Assembly (NCBI RefSeq): GCF_018873765.1
Contig: NC_057926.1
Span: forward strand, 49,715,043 to 49,779,042
From: Telopea speciosissima
Taxonomy: Eukaryota > Streptophyta > Magnoliopsida > Proteales > Proteaceae
Length of the DNA stretch: 64,000 nt
Direction of reading: 5' to 3'
A model generated the notes under the pieces. It worked only from the letters and a program-made list of their open reading frames with translations, searched no databases and was not told the DNA's origin. Positions 1-11,110 of this stretch are shown here, piece by piece. The position numbers and the translations under genes are program-made. How positions within the stretch are numbered: position 1 is the stretch's first letter; each line of letters opens with the position of its first letter.

Positions 1-12
1 TCATCTTTTGCC

Positions 13-230
13 TCATACTCTCCATTCACGATTCACCACAGTACGGGAGTCGCTCCGGGTGGATAGGTGTGTGACTTGGATGGCTTTGGCCACCCCGAGT
101 CCAGCTAGTAATGCCTCGTACTCTGCTTCATTATTGGATGCTTGGAAGGTGAACCGGAGAGCATATTGGATCTGAAATCCTCGGTCTTGGTTAATATGAG
201 CCCGGCCGCTTCCGCCGCATTGCTCGACCC
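13..230 (-). pseudogene. Tat-type archaeal-like RNase H (aRNH) fragment
   Basis: The minus strand encodes a VDGSSN-type strand followed, after a frame change, by AEYEALLAGL and SDSRTVVNR. These are the Asp, Glu and Asp active-site segments of the extra RNase H found in Tat-lineage gypsy elements. It follows directly on the RT/RNase H region. The frame shifts near 210-230, so the domain is broken. The downstream integrase is beyond the window edge. Confidence 0.75.
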
Positions 231-1915
231 GTCCACGAACATGTCCCACGATCCGTGATCCTTCTCTTCGGGCTCCCTGTTTGTGACTCGATCTCGCAGT
301 GGGTACACTCTGCAATGAAATCGTAAGAGCCTGGCCTTTGATGGCTGTCCTTGGTTGGAACCGATGTCATGCTCACTTAACTCCACCGCCCATGCTATCA
401 ATCGTCCGGAGGCGTCCGGCTTGTGCAATATCTTCTTCAAGGGTAGGTGCGTGAAATTGTGATGGTATGGGCTTGGAAGTATGGTCGACTTCTGGCTGCC
501 ATTACCAATGCATAGGCTACCTTCTCGATCCTAGTGTACCTGGTCTCGCATTGATCGGGACATGGGCGCGTAGTAGATAGGCCTCGGACTTTGTCTTCTT
601 CCTTGAAGATACTACGCTAACCGCGACGGGGTGGCGGCCAGTAGAGCGCAACTCTTCGTTAGGTTACAGTCGCCCAAGCAATGGTGGGCTCTCTAGGTAC
701 TCCTTCAATTCTTCAAACGCCTTCGGCACTCTTCCGTCCATGTGAAATCTTTAGGGCTTCGGAGGTTCTTCAACATTTTGAAGAATGGTAAGCATTTATC
801 ACCTGATCGTGACACGAACCTGGAAAGGGCGGCGACCCTTCCATTCAACCTCCGCACTTCCCGGCCGTTCGAGGAGGTGCCATTTCTTGGATGGCCTTGA
901 TCTTGGATGGGTTGGCTTCTATTCCACGATTTGAGACCATGAACCCAGGAATTTTTCGACGTTACGCCAAGCGCACTTTGCGGGTTTAGCTTCATCGGTT
1001 CCTCCTCGACCGCAAATGCCTCCTCTAGGTCGGTCGGTGTTGGTGGCGTGGATGCTCTTTACGAGCATGTCATCCACATACACCTCCATGTTGCGCCCGA
1101 TCTGCTCCTCGAACATCTTGTTGACCATTCTCACGATAGGTGGCCCCTGCGTTCTTTAACCCGAACGGCATGACGTTGTAGCAATAGTTCTCTTTGTCCG
1201 TCCAGAATGCGGTGTAAGACTCATCATCCTCATACATGAGGATCTGGTTGTATCCGGAGTAGGCGTCCATGAAACTCGGCATCTCATGGCCGGCGGTGGC
1301 GTCGATCGAGGTCGATCCGGGCGGTGGGTACTCATCTTTTGGGCATGCCTTGTTCAGGTCGGTGTAGTCGACACACATCCTCCACTTCCCATTTGGCTTT
1401 GGTACCATGACCACGTTGGCGAGCCAGGTTGGGAACTTCTCCTTTCTGATGAACCCGGATCGGCTTAACTTCTCGACCTCCTCCTTGATTGCTGCTTGTC
1501 GGTCGAGGGTGAAGTTACGCCGCTTCTGTTGAACGGGCTTCCTGGTAGGGTCGACATGTAGTCGGTGTTTCGCTATGGAACGTGGTATTCCTGGCATGTC
1601 GGAGGTCGACCATGCGAAGACATCCATGTTCGCTTGGAGGAGGTGTCCAAGCCCTTCTTTACGCTCCTTGCTTAGCGTGAGCCGACCTGAACGACCTTGG
1701 AGGGTCGTCTGGCTGAGGGGCCATGGGATGAGGTCTTCCACTGGCTTTCCCCTTCTCTCTGTCAATTCATCTCTTTGGTCATGATCATGCTCTCTAAGCG
1801 AGTGCCATTCCACGGTGTTGCCATTATTCTTTTTCATGAAGGTGGCGTAGCACTCCCTTGCTTTCTTCTGATCTCCTCGGACTTCGCCTACCCCGTTCTC
1901 GGTGGGGAACTTCAT
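230..1915 (-). pseudogene. gypsy pol: reverse transcriptase and RNase H, degenerate
   Basis: The longest open piece (1070-1915) contains the RT N-terminal blocks: WLANVVMVPKPNGKWRMC, DLNKACPKDEYP, a MDAYSGYNQI block and the VMPFGLKNAGATY block. The catalytic YVDD box follows in a shifted frame near 1065-1080 (VYVDDMLVKS). Beyond it, in several frames, are remnants of the RT thumb and first RNase H, including KPDASGRLIAWAVELSEHDI near 370-440. At least three frameshifts and several stops separate these blocks. In a living element this would be one gag-pol polyprotein; here it is a relic. Confidence 0.88.
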
Positions 1916-1919
1916 CTTC

Positions 1920-2220
1920 AGGTGAAGTGGTGATATGACTCCTCTAAGGGTGCATCGGTGATGGTCGCCCTAAGAGGCCGTTGAAGGACACCACGGACTT
2001 GACTACCATGAAATTTACCATGATGGTTACTTGTTGAGGGTGTACCCGAAGGTGACGGGTAGCTCTATGGTACCTCGATGGAGGTGGTGGCACCTGAGAA
2101 TCCATGGAGATAAGTGGGCTCTGGTTTGAGGTGGTCGTCCCGAACCCGAATTGTCGATAGGCGCCCAAGGAGAGTACGTCAACGGACGCCCCCTGTGTCT
2201 ATCGTACCTTGTGTACAAGT
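1920..2220 (-). pseudogene. gypsy aspartic protease remnant
   Basis: Minus-strand reading gives an active-site-like DTQG followed by SVDVLSLGAYRQFGF, then GTIELPVTFGY and VNFMVVKS...GLLGRPS, which is the usual layout of Tat-element protease. The normal D-T/S-G triad is altered and the pieces lie in two frames, so it is not functional. It sits correctly between gag and RT. Confidence 0.7.
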
Positions 2221-4350
2221 CGATTGGCTACCTCCACCTGTACTACCAGGGCATCTTCATGCGGGAAGTTTAGTCCTTCCAGGTCTTCATCCGAGAAGGA
2301 GATCACCGCCTCGATCTCGGCTATCTTCTTTGGGCTTCTCGCCACTCCCACGAACCTGGCATGAGCTTTAGCTTTTCTCGGTGGACTCTTGCCCTGGTCC
2401 TCCAAGTATGGTGAGGATAGGAGGTCCCTTGGTGCCACTAGGTTCTGTGGCATCTCTCCGCTCTTACGGGCGGTCTCTCTCTCGACTGTTCTTCTTTCTT
2501 CTCGTCTCGGCTCCACTCTGTCTCCGTCGCGACCTCTATCTCCTTGGCCCGAGCGGTTGTCACGTCTCCCCTTCACATACTTGTTCAAGCTTCTGCTTTT
2601 ACCAGTTGTTCTATCTCTCTCTTCAATTGATAGCACTCCTCGTGTCGTGCCCATTCTCTTTGTGGAAGAGACAATATTTGTTAGGGTTTCGCTTCTGCGC
2701 GGCTGCTAGCATGGGTCGTGGCCAATGGAGTAGGTCACGGTCCTGGATCTGCATGAGTATCGGGACTGGTGGTGTTCGATGGTGTGAACTCGGGGTGCTT
2801 GCCCTCTCGCTTCTCTCGGGCGGCGGTCTGTCCTCCTAGATGGGCGGTCGCTCTTCTCTTGTCGGCGCTCTGTCCTCGACCTCTTACTCTCGTTGCGGTC
2901 ATCAGTGCTGACCTCTTGTTGTCGTGGCTTGGCCTCGATTATTTTTGTTCTAGCTTGTAGTACCTCGGCCATATTTGCAAACTCGTTGCACCGCTCCAGG
3001 AGTTCTTTCATAGTCCTGGTCTCGTGACGTGCCAGGTCCTTGATCAAGTCCAGGTCCCTAATACCTCTGCTAGGGCTGCATGCGTGTCCGGTCATCCAAG
3101 TCTCGAACCTCCAAGGACTCCTTGGTGAACTGTAACGTATTCCCTGAGAGATTCCCCAGGGTTCGTACCACGTTTAGTAGATTGACGGTGGTCTTCTTAC
3201 GCTTGACGTTGCTTTGGAAACGGGTGACGAACTGTCGCATAGCTCTGCGAATGAGCATATAGATCTCGGTCGTAGCACGGAGAACCATGATGTGGCTGCT
3301 CCTTGAGGGACGCGGGGAATGCCCGACAGGATACCACATCCGACCCCATACATGCGTCATCATGCCATTAAAGTAGTTGATGTGGTCATTAGGGTCAAGT
3401 GGTACCATTGTAGAGTTCAAAGGTGGGTAGTCGAAACCTGGAAGGTAGTGTGGCGACATGATCTCTGCGAGAAGGGGTGTTGTCCGGGTATGGAATGTGT
3501 CTCGCCTTTGGTCTCGCTTCTTCAACCCTTCCAGACTTCTCATCCAGGTCGCGGAGTCTTTGATCGAGCTCCTCGTCCCTTGTCCGCCCCCACGCCTAGC
3601 CGGACGTTCGCTGCGACCCCGTTCACGCTCTCTCCTGGATGTGCCCTCCCGCCTTGAGTGTTGGCGGGATGGTGAATGGTCATGCCGTGATGAACCCTGT
3701 CGTGAAGGTGAGGGCTTTCTTCTCTCGTAGGTTCGGCTTCGTCGTGGTATGTGACTTTCTCCCGGTGAGTCCGTCAAACACGGACCTCCGGACCGATCTC
3801 TGCGGGCTAGACACCTCGCCTTGGGTGTTGGCGTCCTCCCACGTTCGACCGTGGGGAGAGGTCTCTTGTTCTCTCGGGATGCTGGGAAGGCTCCCGCTGC
3901 GGAGTGGGGGTTGCACGTCGCGCAAGTCTCTCGATCTCGCGCCCGGGAGATGATCTCCTAGGGTTTGGCTCTTGTTGAGGTATGGACTCCACCCTTCAGC
4001 TTGGTGAAGTCCTCCGACGGTGAGATGTCGCACGCTGCGTCCAGGTATTCTCGAAAGAGTCATTGTTCATCGAGGATCTGCTCGTTGCGGTTGTTGATCG
4101 ACCCACGTTGGCCTGGAGCATTGGGGTCGTGTCACCTCCACCACCACATCGTTGGCCTCGCCATTGTTGGGCTCGGCGATCACGAATCTGGTCATTAAGG
4201 GGGATCTCCTCCTCCGAGAGGGACATGGTCCTGGTCGTTGGCTCGCTGGCGAGAGCACTGCGGGGTGGTGATCCATTCCTTGCTCCGTTGTTGGTGGTGG
4301 TAGTCTTCCTTCGTGCCATTGAACGAGTATGGAAGCGAGCTAGTAGCTGT
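2200..4350 (-). pseudogene. gypsy gag region, degenerate
   Basis: A 235-codon stretch (3070-3777) has a very basic Arg/Ser/Pro-rich N-terminus followed by a gag core with PLLAEIMSPHYLPGFDYPP, LDPNDHINYFNGMM and a TVNLLNVVRTLGNLSGNTLQF block, typical of Tat/RIRE2-type gag. A second charged piece (2706-3095) and an Arg/Glu-rich tail (2199-2654) complete the region. Frameshifts divide it. The long readings on the opposite strand are shadows of this GC-rich, arginine-coding DNA. Confidence 0.75.
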
Positions 4351-4364
4351 AATGGCTAGCGTCG

Positions 4365-4382
4365 TTCCCACAGACGGCGCCA
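4365..4382 (-). other. Primer binding site of the gypsy element
   Basis: On the minus strand, three bases inside the LTR end, lies TGGCGCCGTCTGTGGGAA. This is the familiar start of the untranslated leader in Tat/RIRE2-type gypsy elements. Its first nine bases complement the 3' end of plant tRNA-Asp. The match to any tRNA beyond that is weak, so the primer identity is uncertain. Confidence 0.75.
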
Positions 4383-4385
4383 ATC

Positions 4386-5292
4386 TGTTGCGTCAAGAAA
4401 TCGTCGAGATGTCCTGCGAGTACCGTCACCTGCAAGTGGACCAAAGGGGTCAACAGAGAGAACCGGTGTGGTCCCGGCCTAGGGCTCTCCGATGCCAAAG
4501 TTAGATCTCCTGGCGCAAACAGATGAATAGCGATTATTCAGTATGAGTTTTTATGTCCCCTATGGGGTTGTGTACCTTTGTCTTTTATAGTAGCATATGG
4601 CGGTGTGGAGAGTCCCCGTTTGATTGACGATTGTGCCGTTGAGTGGATAGAGGCCCCGGGTGCGGGCTCTATCCTGATTGGTCATCTCCCCGTGGGAGGA
4701 GTGTCTGGTGGCATCGGGATCCTTGATGGATAGATACTGCGTGTGGTGATAACGCCCTTGGTGCTTGAATCCGTCTGGATGACGTGACCTCTAAGCGGCG
4801 GTTTAGAGTCCTGGTAGTGACATGAGTCTTAGCGATACGAAGGGTCGTAGATGGGTGGCCCCCACCTCACGTGCCACGATCTTGTGTCTAGGTGCGAGGC
4901 CCGCTGGGTGAGGCCGCGCTGGGTGAGGAGGCCGCGCCTGGTGAGGAGGCCGCGCTGGGTGAGGTGCGCTGGTGAGGAGGCCGCGCCCTGGTGAGGAGGC
5001 GCGCCCGGTGAGGAGGCGCGCTGGGTGAGGCCGCGCCTAGGTGAGGCGCGCTGGTGAGGAGGCCGCGCTGGGTGAGGCGTGCCTAGGTGAGGGGCCGCGC
5101 ACAGGTGAGGAGGCGCGCAGAGGGCTGAGGAGCCGCGCACAGGTGAGGAGGCCGCGCCCTGAGGAGGCCGCGCCCAAGTAGTGGCCGCCCCCAAGTGGGG
5201 CTGGGACTCCGGTTCGTTCCCCCTGGCTATGGGGCGGGTCGTCTGTGACACGTGGCGGTCGTTGGTAGGCCCGGTGAATATTGGATGTATCA
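4386..5292 (-). repeat. 5' LTR of the gypsy element
   Basis: The inner end is set by the primer binding site next to it and by the terminal CA of the LTR (minus strand ends GCAACA). The outer end is placed at a TG at 5291-5292 (TGATAC on the minus strand), but this choice is tentative. A TATA-box-like CTATAAAAG lies on the minus strand at 4582-4590. It is suitably placed to start genomic RNA running toward gag. Confidence 0.7.
4885..5190. repeat. GC-rich minisatellite inside the gypsy LTR
   Basis: About 300 bases consist of imperfect short units of the type GAGGAGGCCGCGC plus TGGGTGAG, in roughly 10-16 variants. The array lies upstream of the LTR TATA box. The long proline/alanine-rich minus-strand readings here are by-products of the repeat and should not be taken as genes. 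Confidence 0.85.
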
Positions 5293-7049
5293 AAATCTAT
5301 TTTTAATCTCTTGGAACAATGGATAAAGATCATGTAGTTAGTTTGATTGGTTCGATATATTATCGATCACTACCGAATAGAACTTTAACACTCATTACAT
5401 GAGGGGTAAGGGGAAAAGGAGTGTGTTATGGTACAAAGTGAAGATAGGAGAGTCGAACCCATGATCTCTTGAGAGTCTACACTCTACTAGAAATTAAAGG
5501 CACCAATTAATTGAGCAAGCAGTTGTCTTTTGTGGTAATTTAATTTACCTTCAAAATTTATTGACACTTAAGCTATGTTATGTTTTTATTCAGACAAAAT
5601 TTACCATGTGACAAAATGAATCTATGAATCTAATCTCTCTCATGGTTCGGTATATAGAAATGCCTTTTAAGGTGGTTCTAATATCTACAAAATGGTAAAA
5701 TAGGTGAGGCCCAAATTTTGTGGCAAGTAAGGCTCCAGATCTCCATTCACATGTCAAGTTCTAGGCAAAATGGAAGTGAACATGTGACAAGATAACAAGT
5801 AAAATATATTTTACCCAAAAAAAAAAAAAACACTCTTAGTGTTTAGTTGCAAGGGAAATATAAATATTTCTCTAAGAAGTAAAATATATTTTACACATAA
5901 TGCAAATATTTTCTTTCACTTTACTTCCCTTGCAACCAAACAGAGTTGGAAGTTTGTGATAAAAATGTTGAAATGCAACCCATAAAAAATGTCATTTTTT
6001 TGGACTGGTACATGATTGAATTTCAATCTCAAATTTAACAAGTGATTAATCTAAACATTACCTATCTATCCAGTGGTTAATTGCCACATCACCTTGCCAC
6101 ATGAAAAAAATTAATGGTCTTAATTGCAAGGGACCTTTAGCCATAATAAGTCAAGAGAATGGATAAATATCAAATGCATGGCAACATTTAGCAATTCAAA
6201 TCATACCATATGGCAGGACATGGGAGAGCCTAGACATTTATAAAATGTTTCCCAAAAAATTAGCAAAACTCAGCTCAAAACATAACAAGGTAAATAGGAC
6301 TCTAGCCGATAGTGTGGCTTTGAGCCTAGACACGGAATGGGTGAAATGATCGCACACCCCATGAAAGATAGAAATCCCGCCCTTGTTACAATGCTTCCGT
6401 GTGCAGTTCCATTAGCCCTCGCTCTAGAACAAGGGTCATGATCCCAAACAGAAAACCTCCACCCATATAACAATTCTATTCCTCAAGAGTTCACCTAGTT
6501 GTGCCATGTAGAAAGGTGATGTGGCCATTTCAACTAATGGATTGTAAGGAATGGTTGGATTAGTCACAAGTCGAATTTTAAAAGGAAAATCTTGTTGTAA
6601 TCAACCTTGTTGTAACCTCATTTTTTGCCCCTTATCTTATTCCTAGAATTTATTTAATGATGTATTTAATGCAGAAGTAAAAAAGGTTATTCAAAAAGTT
6701 GAAAACCGTTTTATACAGACAGAATTATCCATGCATTAAATAGTGTAATAAATGACTTTTAGAAATAAGACAAAGGGTAAAACAATAAAGTTACAACTTT
6801 TTAGTTCACCTAGTTAGTGACAACTAGATGCGCCGGATTTTAAAACCACCATTCAATCATTTATTCTTTGGTGTATTTGCATTTTTTTTTTTTCTTGAAT
6901 TTTCGATAATCGTTTATTTTCAATCATTTGGTAGGAGTTTCATTTTTCCTTTTATCAATCCTAGAGTATATCAATCTTAGAGGAAATATCTAGATTATCA
7001 ATCCTAGAGGATATATTTAGACCAACACAAACATCTACATTCAATCTTT
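5293..7049. other. AT-rich intergenic DNA without recognisable gene
   Basis: No coding signal is seen. At 6290-6480 there is a degraded copy of a repeat with wording like 'GCCTAGACACGGAATGGGTGAAATGATCGC', here only partly preserved, that resembles 7860-8015. A possible short inverted pair lies around 5865-5935. Homopolymer runs are common. Confidence 0.5.
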
Positions 7050-7611
7050 TATTGCTTAGCTCGGCCACCCCAAGATTGGATCGTTGTGAACTGTGATGGA
7101 TCGATAAAAGAGAATCGAGGTGGGTATGGGTCTATCGGACGTGATGAAGAAGGGAGCGTTCTATATATTTGCCTTGGCTGGTGCAACCGAAGACAACAAT
7201 ATCTTGAGAATGGAGCTCTATGCGATCAAGAGCGGCTTGCTTAAGGCCAAATCCATCGGCTGCACTTGAATCCAAATTTGATCCGATTCTCTCATAGCAA
7301 TTCAAGTGATTCTGGGCACCTATAAGATCCCTTGGTATGCCATAGGAATTGTTGAGGAGATTCACAACCTCAGCGATAGCCTTCAGTGGTGCTCTTTCAT
7401 CCACCATGTGCAAGAAGTGAACGCCTGTGTAGACTTCCTCGCCAGCCTTCTTGACTCCTCCAATGAGGTCCATTTTTATGCGAATGACCTTCCAGCTAGT
7501 CTGATTTCCCTTGTACAGGATGATGCCAGAGGGAAATTCTTCCATAAATTGTAAATTCTTCTATTCTTATTAATATAATTACTCCTTTTTCTCCACAAAA
7601 AAAAAAAAAAC
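7050..7611 (+). mobile_element. 5'-truncated L1-type LINE, RNase H end and poly(A)
   Basis: The first part encodes WIVVNCDGSIKENRGGYGSI, the first catalytic-Asp strand of a plant L1 RNase H. After a frame change, VNACVDFLASLLDSS matches the last catalytic segment (family form EANxxADxLA). The reading ends in a stop, a short 3' UTR with TTCTTATTAATATAATTACTCC, and a poly(A) run at 7597-7611. Only the RNase H tail remains, and at least one frameshift breaks it. Confidence 0.8.
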
Positions 7612-7859
7612 AATTTCTCATGTGAAGGCCCAGAACTTATAACTAGAAAAGAGAATCCCTCAATTCATTTGAGCATTAAAATTCCCTAGCTTAATGTTTT
7701 CTTTTTCATAACCTTATAAATTAATTATATTATCAAAAATAAAATTATAAATTAAGAAAATGACCTTCCAATCCCTGCATATACATTACTATTTATGCAT
7801 TTGTCCTAGATTACTCATATATAAGATACATATTATTTGTAATATTTTTATGGGAAAAT

Positions 7860-8015
7860 ATTCCTATCAGCCTGTGTAGCTTGCGCCTAGACACAGGACC
7901 GCAAGAAATGACCACCTCACTCTCCTAAAATGAAAAAATCTCACCTTGTTGATGCCCTTGCACACGCTCTCATTGGTCCTCGTGCTTGTTTAGGGGTCAC
8001 GTAGCCTGGCAACAA
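7860..8015. repeat. Short dispersed repeat (MITE-like)
   Basis: The block has alternating pieces such as GCGCCTAGACACAGG and CTCATTGGTCCTCGTGC that recur in altered form at 6290-6480, 12230-12390, 17830-18010 and 35560-35700. They resemble each other more than chance would suggest. The ends are not clear enough to define inverted termini. Confidence 0.4.
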
Positions 8016-8139
8016 TCTTCTACCCTATTTTTATGTATATGGAAATTAAATCAAACTGTTGTTAATCAGACCGGATACATTTAAATCCATTATTCATTCC
8101 GTTATTGATCAAATATGATCTAAATGAATGGTTTTGAAT

Positions 8140-8910
8140 ATTCTTTTTTTTTTTTTTTTTGGAAAATTACTTAGATCCACTAGATAAGAACCAAAATTAC
8201 AAGACAAGTAGGTTTTCAAAATTGTTTTACATCCACTAGTTTCTATTTTAAAAAGATTTACTTAATCCCCAAAGTTTGTTAGTACTCATGTCACGTTAGA
8301 ATAAAATAAAAGAAAACTTCCAAAATTGCCTCAGTTTTAAAAACTCTGAAATCAAATGAAAGTGCACCTTAATTGTAAAAGTAGAAATCAAGCTGTTATT
8401 ATTCCCTAAAAAATATATTAAAAAAAAAAAAGCTATAGCATCGAATCCAAAGGGAAGTAGTGAAGTACATCTTCATTGTTGAAATAGAAAACAATAGAAA
8501 CATATTAAAAATAAAATAAAATAAAAAAGAGGATGGTTCACCCACCATCCTAGGGTTCACCAACCCCTCCTAGGGTTTTAGTATGGTCCAAAATACCCTT
8601 CCAATACTTATTCCCGCTCTACTGTGAATGGGATCTCATTCACAGCTGGTGGAAGGAAACTCGGCCAACCAAAAAAAAAAAAACAAATAGAGAAATTTGT
8701 GCATCCCTTCCCTCATTTTTTTCCATTGTAGTTTAAAAGTTTAAAACAAATTTTTGGGGCAATTTTGAAAGTTTATTTTTATTTTATTCTTGCGTGGCAT
8801 TAGTAGTAACTAACTTTGGGGATTGAATAAATCTTTTCAAAATGGAAAATAGTGATGTAAAACAAATTTGAAACCTACTTTTTTTTTTTTTTAATCCCGA
8901 ATATTTTCTA
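8140..8910. repeat. Inverted-repeat DNA element with another repeat in its centre
   Basis: The left arm (about 8150-8340) is matched in reverse complement by the right arm (about 8750-8905). Examples are AAAGATTTACTTAATCCCC on the left against GGGGATTGAATAAATCTTT on the right, and TTGCCTCAGTTTT against a GGGGCAATTTTG on the right. The arms diverge by about 10-15 percent and flank about 400 bases. The centre (8528-8670) belongs to a different repeat family that is also found at 63100-63268. No transposase is present, so this is a non-autonomous element. Confidence 0.7.
8528..8670. repeat. Dispersed repeat, copy A (partner at 63100-63268)
   Basis: It begins with GGTTCACCCACCATCCTAGG and ends near GGTGGAAGGAAACTCGGCC. 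The copy at 63.1 kb has the same order of words: CACCCATCATCCTAGG, CCAAAATACCCTCTCG, GGTGGAGGGAAACTCGATC. Short inverted parts (GAATGGGATCTCATTC) suggest a small hairpin. Confidence 0.65.
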
Positions 8911-9035
8911 GGACCCGGGCTTAACTAACTTTGGGGATTGAATAAATCTTTTCAAAATGGAAAGTAGTGATGTAAAACAAATTTGAAACCTACTTTTTTT
9001 TTTTTTAAATCCCGAATATTTTCTAGGACCTAGGC
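8807..9035. repeat. 115-bp direct tandem duplication
   Basis: TAACTAACTTTGGGGATTG starts at 8807 and again at 8922. The two units then stay nearly identical through a poly(T) run to CTAGGACC. The first unit is the right arm of the inverted-repeat element, so the arm was duplicated after the element formed. Confidence 0.85.
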
Positions 9036-9039
9036 TGGC

Positions 9040-11110
9040 CCCTAGGATTTTATTAGAAAATCAATTCAAAACAAAAGTACATGGGGGGGACGTAGCCCGC
9101 CTTACCCCAAACCCAAGGGGACAAAACCTTTCAAGAGAAGACACTCCGCACAAAACCTTTCCCTTACAACTGAACCGGGAGAATTAAACCTCCCTAAAAT
9201 CGAAACACAGGAAGTCCCGCCTTATCTTCTCTAACAATGCTAGATAGATCATGCGGGACCTCCCCGTGTGACAAAAACACACTATTTACCTGTGTGCTAC
9301 AAGCCCAATTAGCCAAGAAATCCGCTGCCCGATTGCTCTCCCTAAATGAGAAAGTCACATTAGCCTGTAAGGTCTCTACCAGATGTAATACCTCCTCAAA
9401 CCAGTACCAGTATTTCCACACCTCACACCTTTTCGCAGCAACGTACCGCACAATAGTCATGGAATCTGAATTCACATGGCAGCCTGTAAATCCCAATCTT
9501 TCGCAATGGAGCAAGCCATCTAACAACGCCCTCAGCTCCGCTTCAGTGTTGGAGCAATGGCCATAAAAATTAAAGAAAGCCATGATCAGGTTGCCCTTAT
9601 GGCCGCGAATAATCCCACCCCCTCAGCTAAGGCCTGGGTTGCCTTTACTGGCGCCATCCACATTTACCTTCACACCATTGAAAGGGGGGCACCAGTACAC
9701 TGGCGGGGCAGTCTAGGCCTCGGCGAGGGGGGACTAACCTTCAACACTTGGAATGCCCACTCTTCCCTCCAACTCGTGACTACCGAAGTAAATGTGGGTA
9801 AAGGAACCTCCTGCACCCATTTGACTATCTTTGCAATAATCAAGTTCGCAGACCGCCCCCCTTTCCATGCCTCCTATTGTTTCTTTCCCTCCACAATTCC
9901 CAAATAATAAAAGAAGGGATCACTCCAATCACATACCCGAAGGCACTGCTTAGAGAGCCGCAAGATTGCCAAAAACACACTCTTGTCCTTGCATCTTGGG
10001 TGTGAATGATCTGTATATCAAGCAGCTTAGCAAAATATCACCACACTTTGACTGTCACCGTCCCACCCACAAGCACGTGGGTAGTCGTTTCCTGCTTGGG
10101 GTGCTAGTAATAGACGCATTTCGACGCCAAAGGAACCCCTGTACGCATCACTGAGTCATCCATGGCTATACTGCCACAAAGGACCTGCCATGAAAAAAAC
10201 CCGATCTTGGTAGGGACAGTCCCATTCCAAATCCAGCGTGCGAACTGTACAGCCGGGTTCCTCCTACGAACCAAATGCCAGGCCGACTTAAGGGTGAAAC
10301 GCCCATCATTTGCCGGGGACCACACCAAACGATCCTTCCTAGAAGAGAGCCGAACATTGCCACTGGTCACTCTCTGTTGAACCCCCTCATTGTCAATTCT
10401 TTCTATGACCTCCACATCCCATCTTCCCAGCTCCTGCATGGCATCCTTCACACGCAACTCAGTGTCAATATGAATTGCACCATCCACAAAATCAATCAAA
10501 GGGCCCTCACCACTCCAATTATCTAGCCAGAAGTGCACATTTCCTGGCCCCACAAGCTAGATAGAATTTTTCATCAATAGCTCCCTTAAAGCCAAAGCCG
10601 CCTTCCAAGTCTTAGTGCCTGCCCCTGGTTGTTGCACTAAAGCGATGTGCTCCCCCTTCATGAACTTTGCCTTAAAAAATCTGCTCCTCAGAGACGAGTC
10701 TGACAGCGCTCTCCAAAGCCCTTTAAGTCTCATGGCCGCACATATCTCATTAAGAGGCCTAATTCCCAGACCCCCCTCTTGTATAGGTGTAAACACTTTC
10801 TACCAGCTGACCCAATGCTTCTTAGTCCCAAAATCCGACTCACCCCACAAAAAGTTGGCACACAAAACATTAAACCGATGCACAATGGTTCGAGGGATGT
10901 CCAAACAAGCAATGATATGGATAGGAAGCAAAGAGAGAACATACTTTAGTAGAGTTACATGCCCCCCTGCCGAGAGCAGATTGCCCTTCCACCCTGCAAT
11001 TTTCTTTCTAACCTTGGCCAGGAAATCTTCAAAATATGACACTCTGATCCTTCCAATAAAAAGGGGTGCCCCCAAGTAGGTAAGAGGCAACGACTTCCTA
11101 TCTAGTAATT
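9040..11110 (-). mobile_element. 5'-truncated L1-type LINE: RT thumb region, zf-RVT-like and RNase H
   Basis: On the minus strand, PLTYLGAPLFIGR, AGWKGNLLSAGGHVTLLKYV and FLWGESD (10800-11090) mark the end of a plant L1 RT. Then KVFTPIQEGGLGIRPLNE and FWLDNWSGEGPL (10104-10796) give the connecting region, followed by VWSPANDGRFTLKSAW and a zinc-finger-like segment. RNase H follows: VNVDGASKGNPG near 9640, TEAELRALLDGL, VNSDSMTIV and ESNRAADFLA (9194-9583). The reading frame is broken by several stops, including a TGA within the RNase H just after GNPGLS. ORF1 and the catalytic RT part are missing (5' truncation). The 3' UTR ends near 9040 without a clear poly(A). Confidence 0.88.

Larger units (their letters stand above)
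1..5292 (-). mobile_element. Ty3/gypsy LTR retrotransposon, Tat lineage, degenerate, cut by window edge
   Basis: Read on the minus strand from high to low coordinate, the order is LTR, primer binding site, gag, protease, RT, RNase H and a second archaeal-type RNase H, with the integrase and other LTR lying outside the window. A second RNase H domain behind the first is characteristic of the Tat lineage (Ogre/Retand relatives). Every domain is interrupted by stops and frameshifts, so this copy cannot encode an intact polyprotein. The region is clearly more GC-rich than the rest of the window. The exact outer LTR end and any target-site duplication cannot be confirmed because the other end is missing. 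Confidence 0.9.

Noticed and set aside
1286-4504. Many plus-strand open readings opposite the gypsy element
   Set aside because: They mirror the GC-rich gag-pol coding strand and show no recognisable domains.
4829-5333. Long proline/alanine-rich readings of 98-154 codons on the minus strand
   Set aside because: They are translations of the LTR minisatellite; no domain, start or codon pattern supports a gene.
5435-5470. B-box-like word (reverse of GAGTCGAACCCATG), possible tRNA or SINE
   Set aside because: No A box, tRNA fold or SINE tail lies at the right distance; a single 11-bp match is expected by chance in 64 kb.
9237-11079. Plus-strand readings of 83-154 codons opposite the LINE
   Set aside because: They are shadows of the LINE RT and RNase H on the minus strand.
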